Origin: Nocardiopsis sp. N85
GTDB lineage: Bacteria; Actinomycetota; Actinomycetes; Streptosporangiales; Streptosporangiaceae
DNA length: 64,000 nucleotides
Assembly (NCBI RefSeq): GCF_028882275.1
Contig: NZ_JARBUT010000020.1
Coordinates: forward strand, 54,813-118,812
Direction: 5' to 3'
The notes below the pieces were generated by a model that was not told the DNA's origin, ran no database searches, and was given only the letters and a program-made list of their open reading frames with translations. Positions 1-8,126 of the stretch are shown here, one piece after another (the first letter of the stretch is position 1; the number at the start of each line of letters is the position of its first letter). The translations under genes were made by a program, and so were the position numbers.

Positions 1-671
1 CGGTGCGCGGTACCGGAACGGCCTGGCTGGCCGAACGCCGATCGCGCGACCTGTTGGACGTCGTCGGACCGCTGGGCCGCCCCTTCCCGCTGCCCCGCGA
101 TCCGGTCAACTGCGTCCTGGTCGGCGGCGGCTCGGGCAGCGCCCCGCTGTTCCCGCTGGCGCAGTCCCTGCGCCGACGCGGCTGCCGGGTGGACTTCGTG
201 CTCGGCGGGGCCTCCGCCGACCGGGTGTTCAGCGCCATCACGGCCCGCCGGATCGCCGAGACCGCCGTCTTCACCACCGACGACGGTTCCTTCGGCACCC
301 GGGGCCGGGTCACCGACGTGCTGGGCCGGGTCGTCGAGGAGTGCCGCTCCGACGTCGCCTACGCCTGCGGCCCCATGCCGATGCTGCGCGCGGTCACCGC
401 CGTCGCCGACACCCACGGCATCCCCGTGCAGGTGTCGGTGGAGGAGACCATGGCCTGCGGCATCGGGATCTGCATGACCTGCGTGATCCCGGTCGTGGGG
501 GAGGACGGCATCACCCGCATGGCCCGCTCCTGCGTGGACGGCCCGGTGTTCCGGGGAGAACAGGTGCGCTTCGACGATGTGGGCACCATCCCCTTCGACG
601 CCCTGGGCGCCCCCGGCTGGAAGGGCGCCGGAGCCTCCCGCTCCACCGAATCGGCCCGCGACATCGCCTGA
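1..671 (+). CDS. pyrK: Dihydroorotate dehydrogenase electron transfer subunit, 5'-truncated by window edge
   Basis: C-terminal part of PyrK, the flavin and [2Fe-2S] subunit that passes electrons from class 1B dihydroorotate dehydrogenase to NAD+. The frame is open from base 3, so the true start lies upstream of the window. About 222 residues are visible. They include an FNR-type nucleotide-binding stretch (GGGSGSAPL, then YACGPMPML) and the cluster motif CGIGICMTC with a fourth Cys 17 residues on, a C-x4-C-x2-C-x16-C arrangement diagnostic of PyrK. pyrD follows after 44 bp on the same strand, which fits the PyrK-PyrD heterotetramer. The last ~25 residues are low-complexity. Confidence 0.93.
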   Translation, partial: VRGTGTAWLAERRSRDLLDVVGPLGRPFPLPRDPVNCVLVGGGSGSAPLFPLAQSLRRRGCRVDFVLGGASADRVFSAITARRIAETAVFTTDDGSFGTRGRVTDVLGRVVEECRSDVAYACGPMPMLRAVTAVADTHGIPVQVSVEETMACGIGICMTCVIPVVGEDGITRMARSCVDGPVFRGEQVRFDDVGTIPFDALGAPGWKGAGASRSTESARDIA

Positions 672-715
672 CCCCACCGCGGGCCGCCGCACATCACCGA
701 CCGGGAAAAGAGACG

Positions 716-1657
716 GTGAACACAGACCTCAGAGTCCGGTTGGGCGGCCTGGAGCTGCCCAACCCGGTGGTGACCGCCGCCGGGTGCGCCGGTTCGGGCC
801 GGGAACTGGCCCAGTTCTTCGACATCGCCGAGATCGGCGCCGTCACCACCAAGTCCGTGATGCTGGAACCGCACGCGGGGCGCCCGGCGCCCCGTATGGC
901 GGAGACTCCCAGCGGCATGCTGAGCACCACGGGGATGCAGGGCCCGGGGGTGGACGTGTTCCTCCAGCGCGACCTGCCGTGGCTGCTGTCCCGGGGCGGC
1001 CGGGCCATCGTGTCCGTGGCCGGGTCGGGGACGGCCGAGTTCGGCGAGCTGGCCCGGCGGATCTCCGCCGAGCCCGGGGTGGACGCGATCGAGGTGAACC
1101 TGTCGTGCCCGGACCCGGCCGATCCGGCCGGACGCCGGTTCGCCGACGACGTCTCCCGGGCGGCCGCCGTGGTGAGCACGGTGCGCTCGCACGCCCGCTC
1201 CGACCTGTCGGTGCTGGCCAAGCTCGCGGCGGACGTGCCCGACGTGGTGGCGCTGGCGACGGCCTGCGCCGAGGCCCGGGCGGACGGCCTGTCGATGATC
1301 AACGCCGTGCGCGGCATGGCCGTGGACCCGCGCACCCTGCGTCCGGCGGTCGCCGGCGGCATGGGCGGCCTCTCCGGGCCGGCGATCCGACCGCTGGCCG
1401 TGGGGTGCGTGTTCCGGGTGCACGAGGCGCTGCCCGAGGTGCCGATCATCGGCATGGGCGGGGTGCGCACCGGGGCCGACGTCGTGGAGTTCATGGCGGC
1501 CGGGGCCAGCGCGGTGGCGGTGGGCACGATCAACTTCTCCGACCCCTCGGCCTGCGTGCGGGTGCTGCGCGAGTTCACCGAGGCGCTGGAGGCCAGGGGC
1601 GTGTCCCGGGCCCGGGACCTGGTGGGCGCGGCCCATCGGCCCGGAGTCGGCGTGTGA
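716..1657 (+). CDS. pyrD: Dihydroorotate dehydrogenase, class 1B catalytic subunit
   Basis: PyrD oxidises dihydroorotate to orotate in pyrimidine synthesis, using FMN. The 313-residue product has normal family length. It shows the N-terminal LPNPVVTAAGCAGSG stretch, the substrate-loop EVNLSCPDP, and a C-terminal FMN phosphate-binding segment (GMGGVRTGADVVEFMAAG). I chose the GTG at 716 because it has an upstream purine-rich GGGAAAAGAGA and begins exactly where family homology begins; the open frame further upstream overlaps pyrK and looks like a shadow. The adjacent pyrK indicates the NAD-dependent class 1B enzyme. Confidence 0.95.
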   Translation: MNTDLRVRLGGLELPNPVVTAAGCAGSGRELAQFFDIAEIGAVTTKSVMLEPHAGRPAPRMAETPSGMLSTTGMQGPGVDVFLQRDLPWLLSRGGRAIVSVAGSGTAEFGELARRISAEPGVDAIEVNLSCPDPADPAGRRFADDVSRAAAVVSTVRSHARSDLSVLAKLAADVPDVVALATACAEARADGLSMINAVRGMAVDPRTLRPAVAGGMGGLSGPAIRPLAVGCVFRVHEALPEVPIIGMGGVRTGADVVEFMAAGASAVAVGTINFSDPSACVRVLREFTEALEARGVSRARDLVGAAHRPGVGV

Positions 1658-1964
1658 GGTCGGTTCCCGGGCGACGCACGCCCTGACCGGCCTGAACGGC
1701 GCTGAGGTGGCTCTGTGCGACCGAACGCCCGCGCCCTGGTACGGAAAGACCCGGAAGCGGGCAAAAGCCGCCTACGGCCCTGTGGGCGGTCGTTACGGCG
1801 AAGTGACAGGGCCGGGCGCATGAAGCGCCCGGTTCTGGGAATCGCACACCCTGACGGTGTGCACAGGACAGTGAACGTGCATCCGTAATCACGTTCGTAA
1901 GAACGTTCGCGGATGCGGCGCATCGGCCACGAGAGCCGATGGCACACGAGGGGAGAAAACCGAG
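1658..1964. other. pyrD-pyrF intergenic region with two hairpins
   Basis: A 307-bp gap with no convincing gene. It carries two perfect inverted repeats in tandem: CCGGGCGC/GCGCCCGG (1812-1832, 5-nt loop) and GCACACC/GGTGTGC (1844-1862, 5-nt loop). Neither is followed by a T-tract. They could end the pyrKD transcript, attenuate transcription before pyrF, or mark a pyrF leader. pyrF has its own good ribosome binding site (GGGGAGAAAA) at the end of the gap. Confidence 0.6.
1812..1862 (+). terminator. Tandem stem-loops downstream of pyrD
   Basis: The first stem has 8 perfect GC-rich pairs (1812-1819 with 1825-1832); the second has 7 pairs (1844-1850 with 1856-1862). There is no T-tract. A terminator or attenuator role is inferred from position only. 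Confidence 0.45.
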
Positions 1965-2672
1965 ATGACCGCGCCTTCCGCGCCCATCGCAGTCGCGATC
2001 GACGCCCAGGAGATCGAGACCGCGGCGATATGGGCCTCGGCGGTCGCCCCCCACGTCAGCACGGTCAAGGTGGGGCTGGAGCTCTACCTGCGCTACGGCC
2101 CCGAGGTGGTCGACGCCGTGCGCGGCGCCAACCCCGTCGGGGTCTTCCTCGACCTCAAGCTCCACGACATCCCGGCCACGGTCGCCGGGGCGGCGCGCAG
2201 CGTCGCCGGGCTCCGGCCCGCCATCCTGACCGTGCACGCCGGGGGAGGGGCGGACATGATCCGGGCCGCGGTGGAGGCGGCCCCGGATACCCGGATCGCC
2301 GCCGTGACGGTGCTCACCTCGATGGCCGAGAAGGACCTGGAGCAGGTGGGGCTGCTCGGGCCGGCTCGCGACGCGGTGCGCCGACTGGCGGTGCTGGCGG
2401 TGGGCGCCGGGGCGCGAGCCCTGGTCTGTTCACCGCAGGAGGTGGCCCTGGTGCGCGCCGAAGTGGGCCCGGACATCACCCTGATCACGCCGGGCGTGCG
2501 CCCGGTCGGGGCGGACAGGGGTGACCAGTCCCGGGTGGCGACCCCGGAGGAGGCCATCGCGGCCGGGGCGGACCTTCTGGTCATCGGCCGCCCCATCACC
2601 CGGGCGCCCGACCCCGGCGCGGCGGCGGCCGCCATCGCGGAGACCGTGCGCCGCGCCGGGGCGAGCGTCTGA
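1965..2672 (+). CDS. pyrF: Orotidine 5'-phosphate decarboxylase
   Basis: PyrF decarboxylates OMP to UMP, the last step of de novo UMP synthesis. The 235-residue protein is a single TIM barrel. The catalytic signature FLDLKLHDIPATV lies at residues 61-73, with Asp63, Lys65 and Asp68 as the charged network. A C-terminal phosphate-binding segment (LLVIGRPITRA) is also present. The ATG at 1965 has a strong ribosome binding site ~5 nt upstream. The length and short-form architecture match the actinobacterial/gamma-proteobacterial type rather than the long eukaryote-like OMPDC group. Confidence 0.96.
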   Translation: MTAPSAPIAVAIDAQEIETAAIWASAVAPHVSTVKVGLELYLRYGPEVVDAVRGANPVGVFLDLKLHDIPATVAGAARSVAGLRPAILTVHAGGGADMIRAAVEAAPDTRIAAVTVLTSMAEKDLEQVGLLGPARDAVRRLAVLAVGAGARALVCSPQEVALVRAEVGPDITLITPGVRPVGADRGDQSRVATPEEAIAAGADLLVIGRPITRAPDPGAAAAAIAETVRRAGASV

Positions 2673-2982
2673 CGCCCGGGAAGGACTATTTACGGTCACA
2701 GAGGGTCACTGATTCGGTATGCCCCAAATGCGGAATCCGGAGCTGTGAGTGACCTGGTTCACCCCTCTGTGAGCTGCGCAGGTGACATGCTTTGCGGGGC
2801 GTCCAATCGGGACCAAGGTCCCCATTTTTATCTCTTAGTGCAATTGGATGATTACCCTGAGTAGTTAGTTCGATGAAATAGCCGCTGAAAGGGCACTTTA
2901 CGTTGCCTAACAGGGGTCAGACCTACTAACTTGCGCAGGCGTCCGCCCTCTACAAACGAGTAGAAATCCGAGGTGACCCGGC
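2673..2982. other. pyrF-mihF intergenic region, AT-richer promoter region
   Basis: A 310-bp gap without a gene. It contains the pyrF terminator hairpin (2809-2829), then about 100 bp that is clearly AT-richer than its surroundings and should carry the mihF promoter. I cannot pick a single convincing -35/-10 pair. Two copies of GGTCAC occur near 2694-2710. Confidence 0.5.
2809..2829 (+). terminator. Intrinsic terminator downstream of pyrF
   Basis: GGGACC-AA-GGTCCC (2809-2822) is a perfect inverted repeat followed by CATTTTT. It is one of the few hairpins in the window with a real T-tract, although the loop is short. Confidence 0.55.
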
Positions 2983-3306
2983 GTGGCCCTTCCTCCCCTC
3001 ACACCCGAGCAGCGCAGCGCGGCTCTTGAGAAGGCCGCCAAGGCCAGAAAAGAACGCGCTGAGGTCAAGAACAAGCTGAAGAACGGTGGCATCTCGCTGT
3101 CCAAGGTGCTCGCCGACGGGCTCAAGGACGACGTCATCGGCAAGATGAAGGTCTCGGCTCTGCTCGAGTCCCTTCCCGGCGTCGGCAAGGTCCGGGCCAA
3201 GCAGATCATGGAGCGGCTCAACATCGCCGAGTCGCGCCGTGTCCGCGGTCTGGGCACGAACCAGCGCGCCGCCCTCGAAGCCGAGTTCGGCGACCTCACC
3301 AAGTAA
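2983..3306 (+). CDS. mihF: Actinobacterial integration host factor (mIHF)
   Basis: A nucleoid-associated DNA-bending protein restricted to actinobacteria and unrelated to the alpha/beta IHF heterodimer. The 107-residue product has a basic N-terminal helix (about 20-35) and a helix-turn-helix-like core with LPGVGKVRAKQIMERL at 64-79, the DNA-backbone-binding signature of the family. The GTG at 2983 follows a GAGGTGA ribosome binding site. Placement directly before gmk and rpoZ is the conserved actinobacterial arrangement. Confidence 0.96.
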   Translation: MALPPLTPEQRSAALEKAAKARKERAEVKNKLKNGGISLSKVLADGLKDDVIGKMKVSALLESLPGVGKVRAKQIMERLNIAESRRVRGLGTNQRAALEAEFGDLTK

Positions 3307-3330
3307 CACCGCGAACGCGGATCCCCGGTT

Positions 3331-3355
3331 CGCCGCGTCCCCCACAGACGCGGCG
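3331..3355 (+). terminator. Stem-loop after mihF
   Basis: A perfect 9-bp stem, CGCCGCGTC with GACGCGGCG, closes a 7-nt loop 25 bp after the mihF stop. There is no T-tract. Confidence 0.6.
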
Positions 3356-3458
3356 GCCCGGCCCGCGGCCTCGTGTCACCACCCTTGGTGGACCCGCACC
3401 GGGCCGTGACCACGATCGATCCCCTCCGGGGGGCGGACCGTGCGTCACGGCCCGGTGG

Positions 3459-3464
3459 TATAAA
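3459..3464 (+). promoter_or_regulatory. Candidate -10 element for gmk
   Basis: TATAAA stands out in GC-rich sequence 28 bp before the upstream gmk start (3492). No matching -35 is visible at 17-18 bp. Transcription would begin near 3471, just upstream of ATG 3492. Confidence 0.4.
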
Positions 3465-3491
3465 TGAAGCTTCCCGCGCCCGAACGCGAGG

Positions 3492-4181
3492 ATGACCCCG
3501 CACGCACCCGCCGTCCGCACGGTGGGCGATCCCGGGCCCGGAGCGACCCCGTCGCCGAGCACCCCGAGCGCGCCGCGGGCGGATGCCAAGGCCCGAAGGG
3601 AAGCCCGCAAGACCATGCCCGACCCAGAACAACGGCTGATCGTCCTGTCCGGACCCTCCGGTGTGGGCAAGAGCACGGTCGTCGCCGAGCTGCGTCGGGC
3701 CCACCCCGACGTGTGGCTCTCCGTGTCGGCGACCACGCGCGCCCCCCGGCCCGGCGAGGTCGACGGCGTCCAGTACCACTTCGTCACCGACGAGGAGTTC
3801 GACCGGCTCATCGCCGACGGCGAACTCCTGGAGTGGGCGCGATTCGCGGGCAACCGCTACGGCACCCCGCGCCGCCCCGTCGAGGAACGGCTCTCGTCCG
3901 GACTGCCGGTGCTGCTGGAGATCGAACTCCAGGGCGCCCGCCAGATCCGCGAGACCATGCCCGAGGCCCTGCACGTCTTCCTGGCGCCGCCCTCCTGGGA
4001 GGAACTGGTCCGCCGGCTCACCGGACGCGGCACGGAGTCCGAAGAGGTCATCCGGCGCCGCCTGGAGGCCGCCAAGGTCGAACTCGCCTCCGAGAAGGAG
4101 TTCGACACCACCCTGGTCAACACGTCCGTGCAGGACGTGTGCGCCGAACTGCTAGCGTTGATCACCGCGTCCGAGGTGTGA
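3492..4181 (+). CDS. gmk: Guanylate kinase
   Basis: Phosphorylates GMP/dGMP to GDP/dGDP with ATP. The core starts at LIVLSGPSGVGKS (P-loop Lys60 when counted from 3492). It continues through SVSATTRAPRPGE and the GMP-binding region EFDRLIADGELLEWARFAGNRYGTP (described in parts), and ends in a normal lid and C-terminal helix. The start is uncertain. ATG 3492 gives 229 residues with a ~41-residue Ala/Pro-rich extension, and its AGG abuts the start codon. The internal ATG at 3615 gives a standard 188-residue enzyme. The TATAAA at 3459 makes the longer form possible. It precedes rpoZ in the usual actinobacterial order. Confidence 0.93.
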   Translation: MTPHAPAVRTVGDPGPGATPSPSTPSAPRADAKARREARKTMPDPEQRLIVLSGPSGVGKSTVVAELRRAHPDVWLSVSATTRAPRPGEVDGVQYHFVTDEEFDRLIADGELLEWARFAGNRYGTPRRPVEERLSSGLPVLLEIELQGARQIRETMPEALHVFLAPPSWEELVRRLTGRGTESEEVIRRRLEAAKVELASEKEFDTTLVNTSVQDVCAELLALITASEV

Positions 4182-4260
4182 TAACGGCGCCGGCACCGCC
4201 GGGCCCGCGTACCCTGGTACACCGCACCTCGCATCCGAACCTTCCTGGGGGTAATCGAAA

Positions 4261-4527
4261 GTGGCTGGAACCGAGCCCGTCGCCGAAGGCATCACCAACC
4301 CGCCGATCGACGATCTGCTCGATCTGGTGGACAGCAAGTACAGCCTGGTCACCATGGCCTCCAAGCGGGCCCGCCAGATCAACGCCTACTACGCTCAGCT
4401 GGGCGAGGGGCTGCTGGAGTACGTCGGCCCGTTGGTCGAGACCCAGGTGCAGGAGAAGTCGCTGTCCATCGCCCTGCGCGAGATCAAGTCCGGTCTCCTC
4501 ACCGCGGAGCCCTTCGAGGGCACCTGA
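4261..4527 (+). CDS. rpoZ: RNA polymerase omega subunit
   Basis: Omega helps the beta' subunit fold and associate with core RNA polymerase. The 88-residue product contains the conserved PPIDDLLDLVDSKYSLV and ASKRARQINAYY segments and the ending ALREIKSGLLTAEP typical of actinobacterial omega. It starts at GTG 4261 after a GGGGGTAATCGAAA leader. The gene lies 79 bp after gmk and 26 bp before coaBC, so co-transcription is likely. Confidence 0.96.
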   Translation: MAGTEPVAEGITNPPIDDLLDLVDSKYSLVTMASKRARQINAYYAQLGEGLLEYVGPLVETQVQEKSLSIALREIKSGLLTAEPFEGT

Positions 4528-4553
4528 GAACCGACCTGGTAGAACTCCTGTCT

Positions 4554-5774
4554 GTGAGTGACACAGGAAACAAGCCCCAGGTCGTCCTCGGCGTCGGCGG
4601 CGGTATCGCCGCCTACAAGGTGTGCGAACTGCTCCGCCGACTGACCGAGTCCGGCCATCGCGTCCGGGTCGTGCCCACGGACGAGGCCCTGCGCTTCGTC
4701 GGTGAGCCCACCTGGGCGGCGTTGTCCGGGCAACCCGTGGTCACCGGGGTGTGGGCCACGGTGCACGAGGTCCCGCACGTGCGCATCGGCCAGTCCGCCG
4801 ACCTCGTCTTCGTCGCCCCGGCCACCGCCAACATCCTGGCCAAGGCCGCCGCCGGCCTCGCCGACGACCTGTTGACCAACACCCTGCTGACCGCCCGCTG
4901 TCCGGTGGTGTTCGCACCCGCGATGCACACCGAGATGTGGGAGCACCCGGCCACGCGGGCCAACGTCGGGACACTGCGCTCGCGCGGCGCGATCGTCCTG
5001 GACCCGGCCGTGGGCCGGCTCACCGGAGCCGATACCGGCCGGGGGCGCCTGCCCGAACCGGCCGAGCTCTTCGAGGCCGCCCGGCTGGCCCTGCGCCGCG
5101 GCGCGGCCGTTCCCGACCTCGTCGGGCGCCGCGTGGTCATCTCCGCCGGAGGGACCCGCGAGTCCATCGACCCGGTCCGTTTCATCGGCAACCACTCCTC
5201 CGGGAAACAGGGCTACGCCCTGGCCCGCACCGCGGTCGCCCGGGGCGCCGACGTGACGCTGGTCGCCGCCAACGTCTCCCTGTCCGACCCGGCCGGGGCG
5301 CGGGTGGTCCCGGTGACCTCGGCCGTGGAACTGGCGGAGGCCATGGAGGCCGAGCGCGTCGACGCCGACGTCATCGTGATGAGCGCCGCCGTGGCCGACT
5401 TCCGGCCCGCCGCCAGCGTCATCTCCAAGATCAAGAAGTCCGGTACCGCGCCCGCGCCCATCGAACTGGTCGAGAACCCCGACGTCCTGGCCGGCCTGGT
5501 GGCCGCCCGGAAGCGGGAGGGCACCGGGCAGATCATCGTCGGTTTCGCCGCCGAGACCGACGACGTCCTCGCCAACGGTCGTGCCAAACTGGCCAGGAAG
5601 GGCTGTGACCTGCTCGTGGTCAACCAGGTCGGCGGGGGCCGCGCCTTCGGCACCGAGGACAACCAGGCCGTCGTCCTGGGCTCCGAGGGCACCGCCGTGG
5701 AGATCCCGCACGGGCCCAAGGAGGACCTCGCCGATCGGGTGTGGGACCTCGTGGGAGAACGTTCATCCCGGTGA
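4554..5774 (+). CDS. coaBC: Bifunctional phosphopantothenoylcysteine decarboxylase / phosphopantothenate-cysteine ligase
   Basis: Two consecutive steps of coenzyme A synthesis. The N-terminal flavoprotein CoaC domain (~1-180) has the FMN segment GVGGGIAAYK near the start and the PAMHTEMWEHPAT motif. The C-terminal CoaB ligase (~185-400) has VVISAGGTRESIDPVRFI, NHSSGKQGYALA and the AAVADFRP motif used in the 4'-phosphopantothenoyl-CMP reaction. The 406-residue length is normal. GTG 4554 follows rpoZ by 26 bp; the ribosome binding site is weak. Confidence 0.95.
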   Translation: MSDTGNKPQVVLGVGGGIAAYKVCELLRRLTESGHRVRVVPTDEALRFVGEPTWAALSGQPVVTGVWATVHEVPHVRIGQSADLVFVAPATANILAKAAAGLADDLLTNTLLTARCPVVFAPAMHTEMWEHPATRANVGTLRSRGAIVLDPAVGRLTGADTGRGRLPEPAELFEAARLALRRGAAVPDLVGRRVVISAGGTRESIDPVRFIGNHSSGKQGYALARTAVARGADVTLVAANVSLSDPAGARVVPVTSAVELAEAMEAERVDADVIVMSAAVADFRPAASVISKIKKSGTAPAPIELVENPDVLAGLVAARKREGTGQIIVGFAAETDDVLANGRAKLARKGCDLLVVNQVGGGRAFGTEDNQAVVLGSEGTAVEIPHGPKEDLADRVWDLVGERSSR

Positions 5775-5882
5775 CCCGCAGGGCTCCGGGACTGGATTTC
5801 CCACCGTCCGGTACGACACACTTCCATCGGGCACCCGCGACCCACGAGGTCGTCCGGGGGTCCCCGTCCCCACCGGTCCCGT

Positions 5883-5888
5883 TACAGT
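5883..5888 (+). promoter_or_regulatory. Candidate -10 element for metK
   Basis: TACAGT lies 112 bp before the metK start in the 225-bp coaBC-metK gap. No good -35 is seen. I see no recognisable SAM riboswitch fold in this gap. Confidence 0.25.
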
Positions 5889-5999
5889 GGACCGATAACC
5901 AACCGCATCGGTCGGTATTGACCGTCCCGGCAGGTCGTCGGGCGCGTCGTGCCGCGCCGTCCCATGTCAGCCAGCAGCCGCTGCAAGGAGTCACGCAAC

Positions 6000-7193
6000 G
6001 TGTCCCGCCGCCTTTTCACCTCCGAGTCGGTCACCGAGGGCCATCCCGACAAGATGGCCGACCAGATCAGTGACGCGATCCTCGACGCGATGCTCACCCA
6101 CGACCCCGCCAGCCGGGTCGCCGTCGAGACGCTGATCACCACCGGTCAGGTCCACATCGCGGGTGAGGTCACCACCCAGACCTACGTCGACATCCCCGCC
6201 ATCGTGCGCGAGACGATCCTCCGGATCGGGTACGACTCGTCCGCCAAGGGGTTCGACGGTGACTCCTGCGGGGTCAACGTCTCCATCGACGCCCAGTCCC
6301 CCGACATCGCCCAGGGTGTCGACACCGCCTACGAGGCCCGGGTCGAGCACGAGGACGACGCCCTCAACCGTCAGGGCGCGGGCGACCAGGGCCTGATGTT
6401 CGGCTACGCCAACCGGGAGACCCCGGAGCTGATGCCGCTGCCGATCAAGCTGGCCCACTCGCTGGCCGAGCGCCTGGCCGAGGTCCGCCGCAACGGCACC
6501 GTGCCCTACCTGCGCCCCGACGGCAAGACCCAGGTCACGGTCGAGTACGACGGCCAGACCCCGGTCCGCCTGGACACGGTCGTGGTCTCCAGCCAGCACT
6601 CCGCCGACATCAGCCTGGAGGAGCTGCTCGCCCCGGACATCCGCGAGCACGTCATCGAGCCGGTGGTGACCGCCTTCGGCCTGGAGTCCGACGACTACCG
6701 CCTGCTGGTCAACCCGACCGGTCGTTTCGAGATCGGCGGCCCGATGGGCGACGCCGGCCTGACCGGCCGCAAGATCATCGTGGACACCTACGGCGGCTAC
6801 GCCCGTCACGGTGGCGGCGCCTTCTCCGGCAAGGACCCGTCGAAGGTGGACCGTTCGGCCGCCTACGCGATGCGCTGGGTCGCCAAGAACATCGTCGCGG
6901 CCGAGCTGGCCGAGCGCGCCGAGGTCCAGGTCGCCTACGCCATCGGCAAGGCGCACCCGGTCGGCGTGTTCATCGAGACCTTCGGCACCGAGAAGGTGTC
7001 CCCGGAGCTGATCGAGAAGGCCGTCAAGGAGGTCTTCGACCTGCGTCCGGCCGCGATCGTGCGGGACCTGGACCTGCTGCGTCCCATCTACTCCAAGACC
7101 GCCGCCTACGGCCACTTCGGCCGCGAGCTGCCGGAGTTCACCTGGGAGCGCACCGACCGCGCAGCCGCGCTGCGGTCGTTCGCGGGGGCCTGA
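6000..7193 (+). CDS. metK: S-adenosylmethionine synthetase
   Basis: Makes SAM from ATP and methionine. The 397-residue product starts SRRLFTSESVTEGHPDK, and continues with the GAGDQGLMFGYA ATP signature and the phosphate-binding GGGAFSGKDPSKVDRS, so it is full length. I chose GTG 6000 because AAGGAG sits 9 nt upstream and homology starts there; the frame stays open upstream to 5949 without family similarity. A long perfect terminator follows directly. Confidence 0.96.
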   Translation: MSRRLFTSESVTEGHPDKMADQISDAILDAMLTHDPASRVAVETLITTGQVHIAGEVTTQTYVDIPAIVRETILRIGYDSSAKGFDGDSCGVNVSIDAQSPDIAQGVDTAYEARVEHEDDALNRQGAGDQGLMFGYANRETPELMPLPIKLAHSLAERLAEVRRNGTVPYLRPDGKTQVTVEYDGQTPVRLDTVVVSSQHSADISLEELLAPDIREHVIEPVVTAFGLESDDYRLLVNPTGRFEIGGPMGDAGLTGRKIIVDTYGGYARHGGGAFSGKDPSKVDRSAAYAMRWVAKNIVAAELAERAEVQVAYAIGKAHPVGVFIETFGTEKVSPELIEKAVKEVFDLRPAAIVRDLDLLRPIYSKTAAYGHFGRELPEFTWERTDRAAALRSFAGA

Positions 7194-7210
7194 GGCTCGA
7201 CGCACCGACG

Positions 7211-7250
7211 ACGAGGGGGTGGGCGACCGACCGGTCGCCCACCCCCTCGT
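7211..7250 (+). terminator. metK terminator
   Basis: An almost uninterrupted ~18-bp stem (ACGAGGGGGTGGGCGACC with its complement) has a tiny loop and starts 18 bp after the metK stop. There is no T-tract but the stability is very high. Confidence 0.85.
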
Positions 7251-7293
7251 CCGTGTTCCGCGGGCATGGCGCACGTCCAAGGCCAATACTCTG

Positions 7294-7321
7294 TGTTATT
7301 AAATAAATACATATAGTTATG
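7294..7321 (+). promoter_or_regulatory. AT-rich promoter island before the DUF11-type gene
   Basis: A ~28-bp run (TTATTAAATAAATACATATAG and neighbours) is almost pure A/T in a >70% GC context. TATAGT at 7312-7317 could be the -10 element. No clear -35 is seen. A GGAGG ribosome binding site follows before ATG 7344. Confidence 0.45.
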
Positions 7322-7343
7322 TTCTGTACGTGGAGGAAGCACC

Positions 7344-8060
7344 ATGGTCGTAGCGGCGGCGATGTCAGCGGTGGGCCTGGCCGCGCTCGTGTCCCTGCCG
7401 GGGATCCAGGCGCCGGAACCGGTGGGGGCGAAGGAGGTCGTCCCCGGCGCGGAGAGCCTGCACGTGACGTTGCAGAGCGCCGAACGGGAGCGGCTGGACC
7501 CCGGGGACCGGGTGGAGTACACGATCAAGGTCCGCAACTCGGGAGCGTCGGACGTGTCCGAGGCCGAGGTCGTCCACTTCCTGCCCACCACCATGCGCTA
7601 TGTCGGGGGCACGGAGGGGGCCGAGGTGGACGGCGACCGGGTCGTCTGGGCGCGGCCGTTGGCGGCGGGGGAGCGGGCCTCGCTGAAACTCACCGGCGAA
7701 CTGACCGGGGTCCCCGAGGGGGCGTCGCGTCCGGTGTCGACCGTGTGCCTGCGCTCCGGGGCGGAGGGGGTGCTGACCTCCTGCGCGTCACAGGAGCACG
7801 AGGTGCGCAAGCGGCTGTCCCCCCTGTGGACCGGTGTGACCGCGGTCGGCCTGCTCGGGATCCTGGCCCTCGCCGGAGGGGGGATCGCGAGCCACGTCAG
7901 GTCCCGCGGGCCCCGGCCGACGCCGGAGGAGACCGGGGACCACGCGCCCGGGGACCACGCGCCCGGGGACCACGCGCCCGGGGACCACGCGCCCGGGGAG
8001 ACGCCCGACATCGGGACCTCTCCCGGGGCGACCGTCTACCGGCTGGACGCGCATCGCTAG
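7344..8060 (+). CDS. Membrane-anchored extracellular DUF11-type protein with C-terminal GDHAP repeats
   Basis: Function unknown. The 238 residues begin with a signal-like hydrophobic segment (1-~20). A ~100-residue extracellular DUF11/CARDB-like beta-sandwich follows (GDRVEYTIKVRNSGASDVSE, then FLPTTMRYVGG). A transmembrane helix at about 160-180 (AVGLLGILALAGGG) precedes a basic stop-transfer sequence. The tail has four exact GDHAP units, encoded by four perfect 15-bp repeats. The ATG at 7344 has GGAGG 8 nt upstream. It is probably a surface or wall-associated protein with its domain outside and a short cytoplasmic tail. It is monocistronic, with its own AT-rich promoter region. Confidence 0.75.
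   Translation: MVVAAAMSAVGLAALVSLPGIQAPEPVGAKEVVPGAESLHVTLQSAERERLDPGDRVEYTIKVRNSGASDVSEAEVVHFLPTTMRYVGGTEGAEVDGDRVVWARPLAAGERASLKLTGELTGVPEGASRPVSTVCLRSGAEGVLTSCASQEHEVRKRLSPLWTGVTAVGLLGILALAGGGIASHVRSRGPRPTPEETGDHAPGDHAPGDHAPGDHAPGETPDIGTSPGATVYRLDAHR
7935..7994 (+). repeat. Four perfect 15-bp tandem repeats
   Basis: The unit GGGGACCACGCGCCC occurs at 7935, 7950, 7965 and 7980 with no mismatches, then a partial fifth copy. It encodes GDHAP. Identity at synonymous sites points to recent slippage and possible copy-number variation between strains. Confidence 0.95.
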
Positions 8061-8126
8061 GACCGGGGCGGGGGACGGGAGGAAGGGGGAGGAGATCCCC
8101 CCGAGTCCGTGCAAACGCGAAAAGAC

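Noticed and set aside
341..715. Extended N terminus of PyrD starting inside pyrK
   Set aside because: The extension is the shifted-frame translation of pyrK; family homology and a ribosome binding site begin at GTG 716.
5775..5999. SAM riboswitch upstream of metK
   Set aside because: No SAM-I/II/IV-like conserved core or pseudoknot can be recognised by eye in the 225-bp leader.
7935..7994. Tandem repeats as a CRISPR-like array
   Set aside because: The units are directly abutting 15-bp coding repeats with no spacers.
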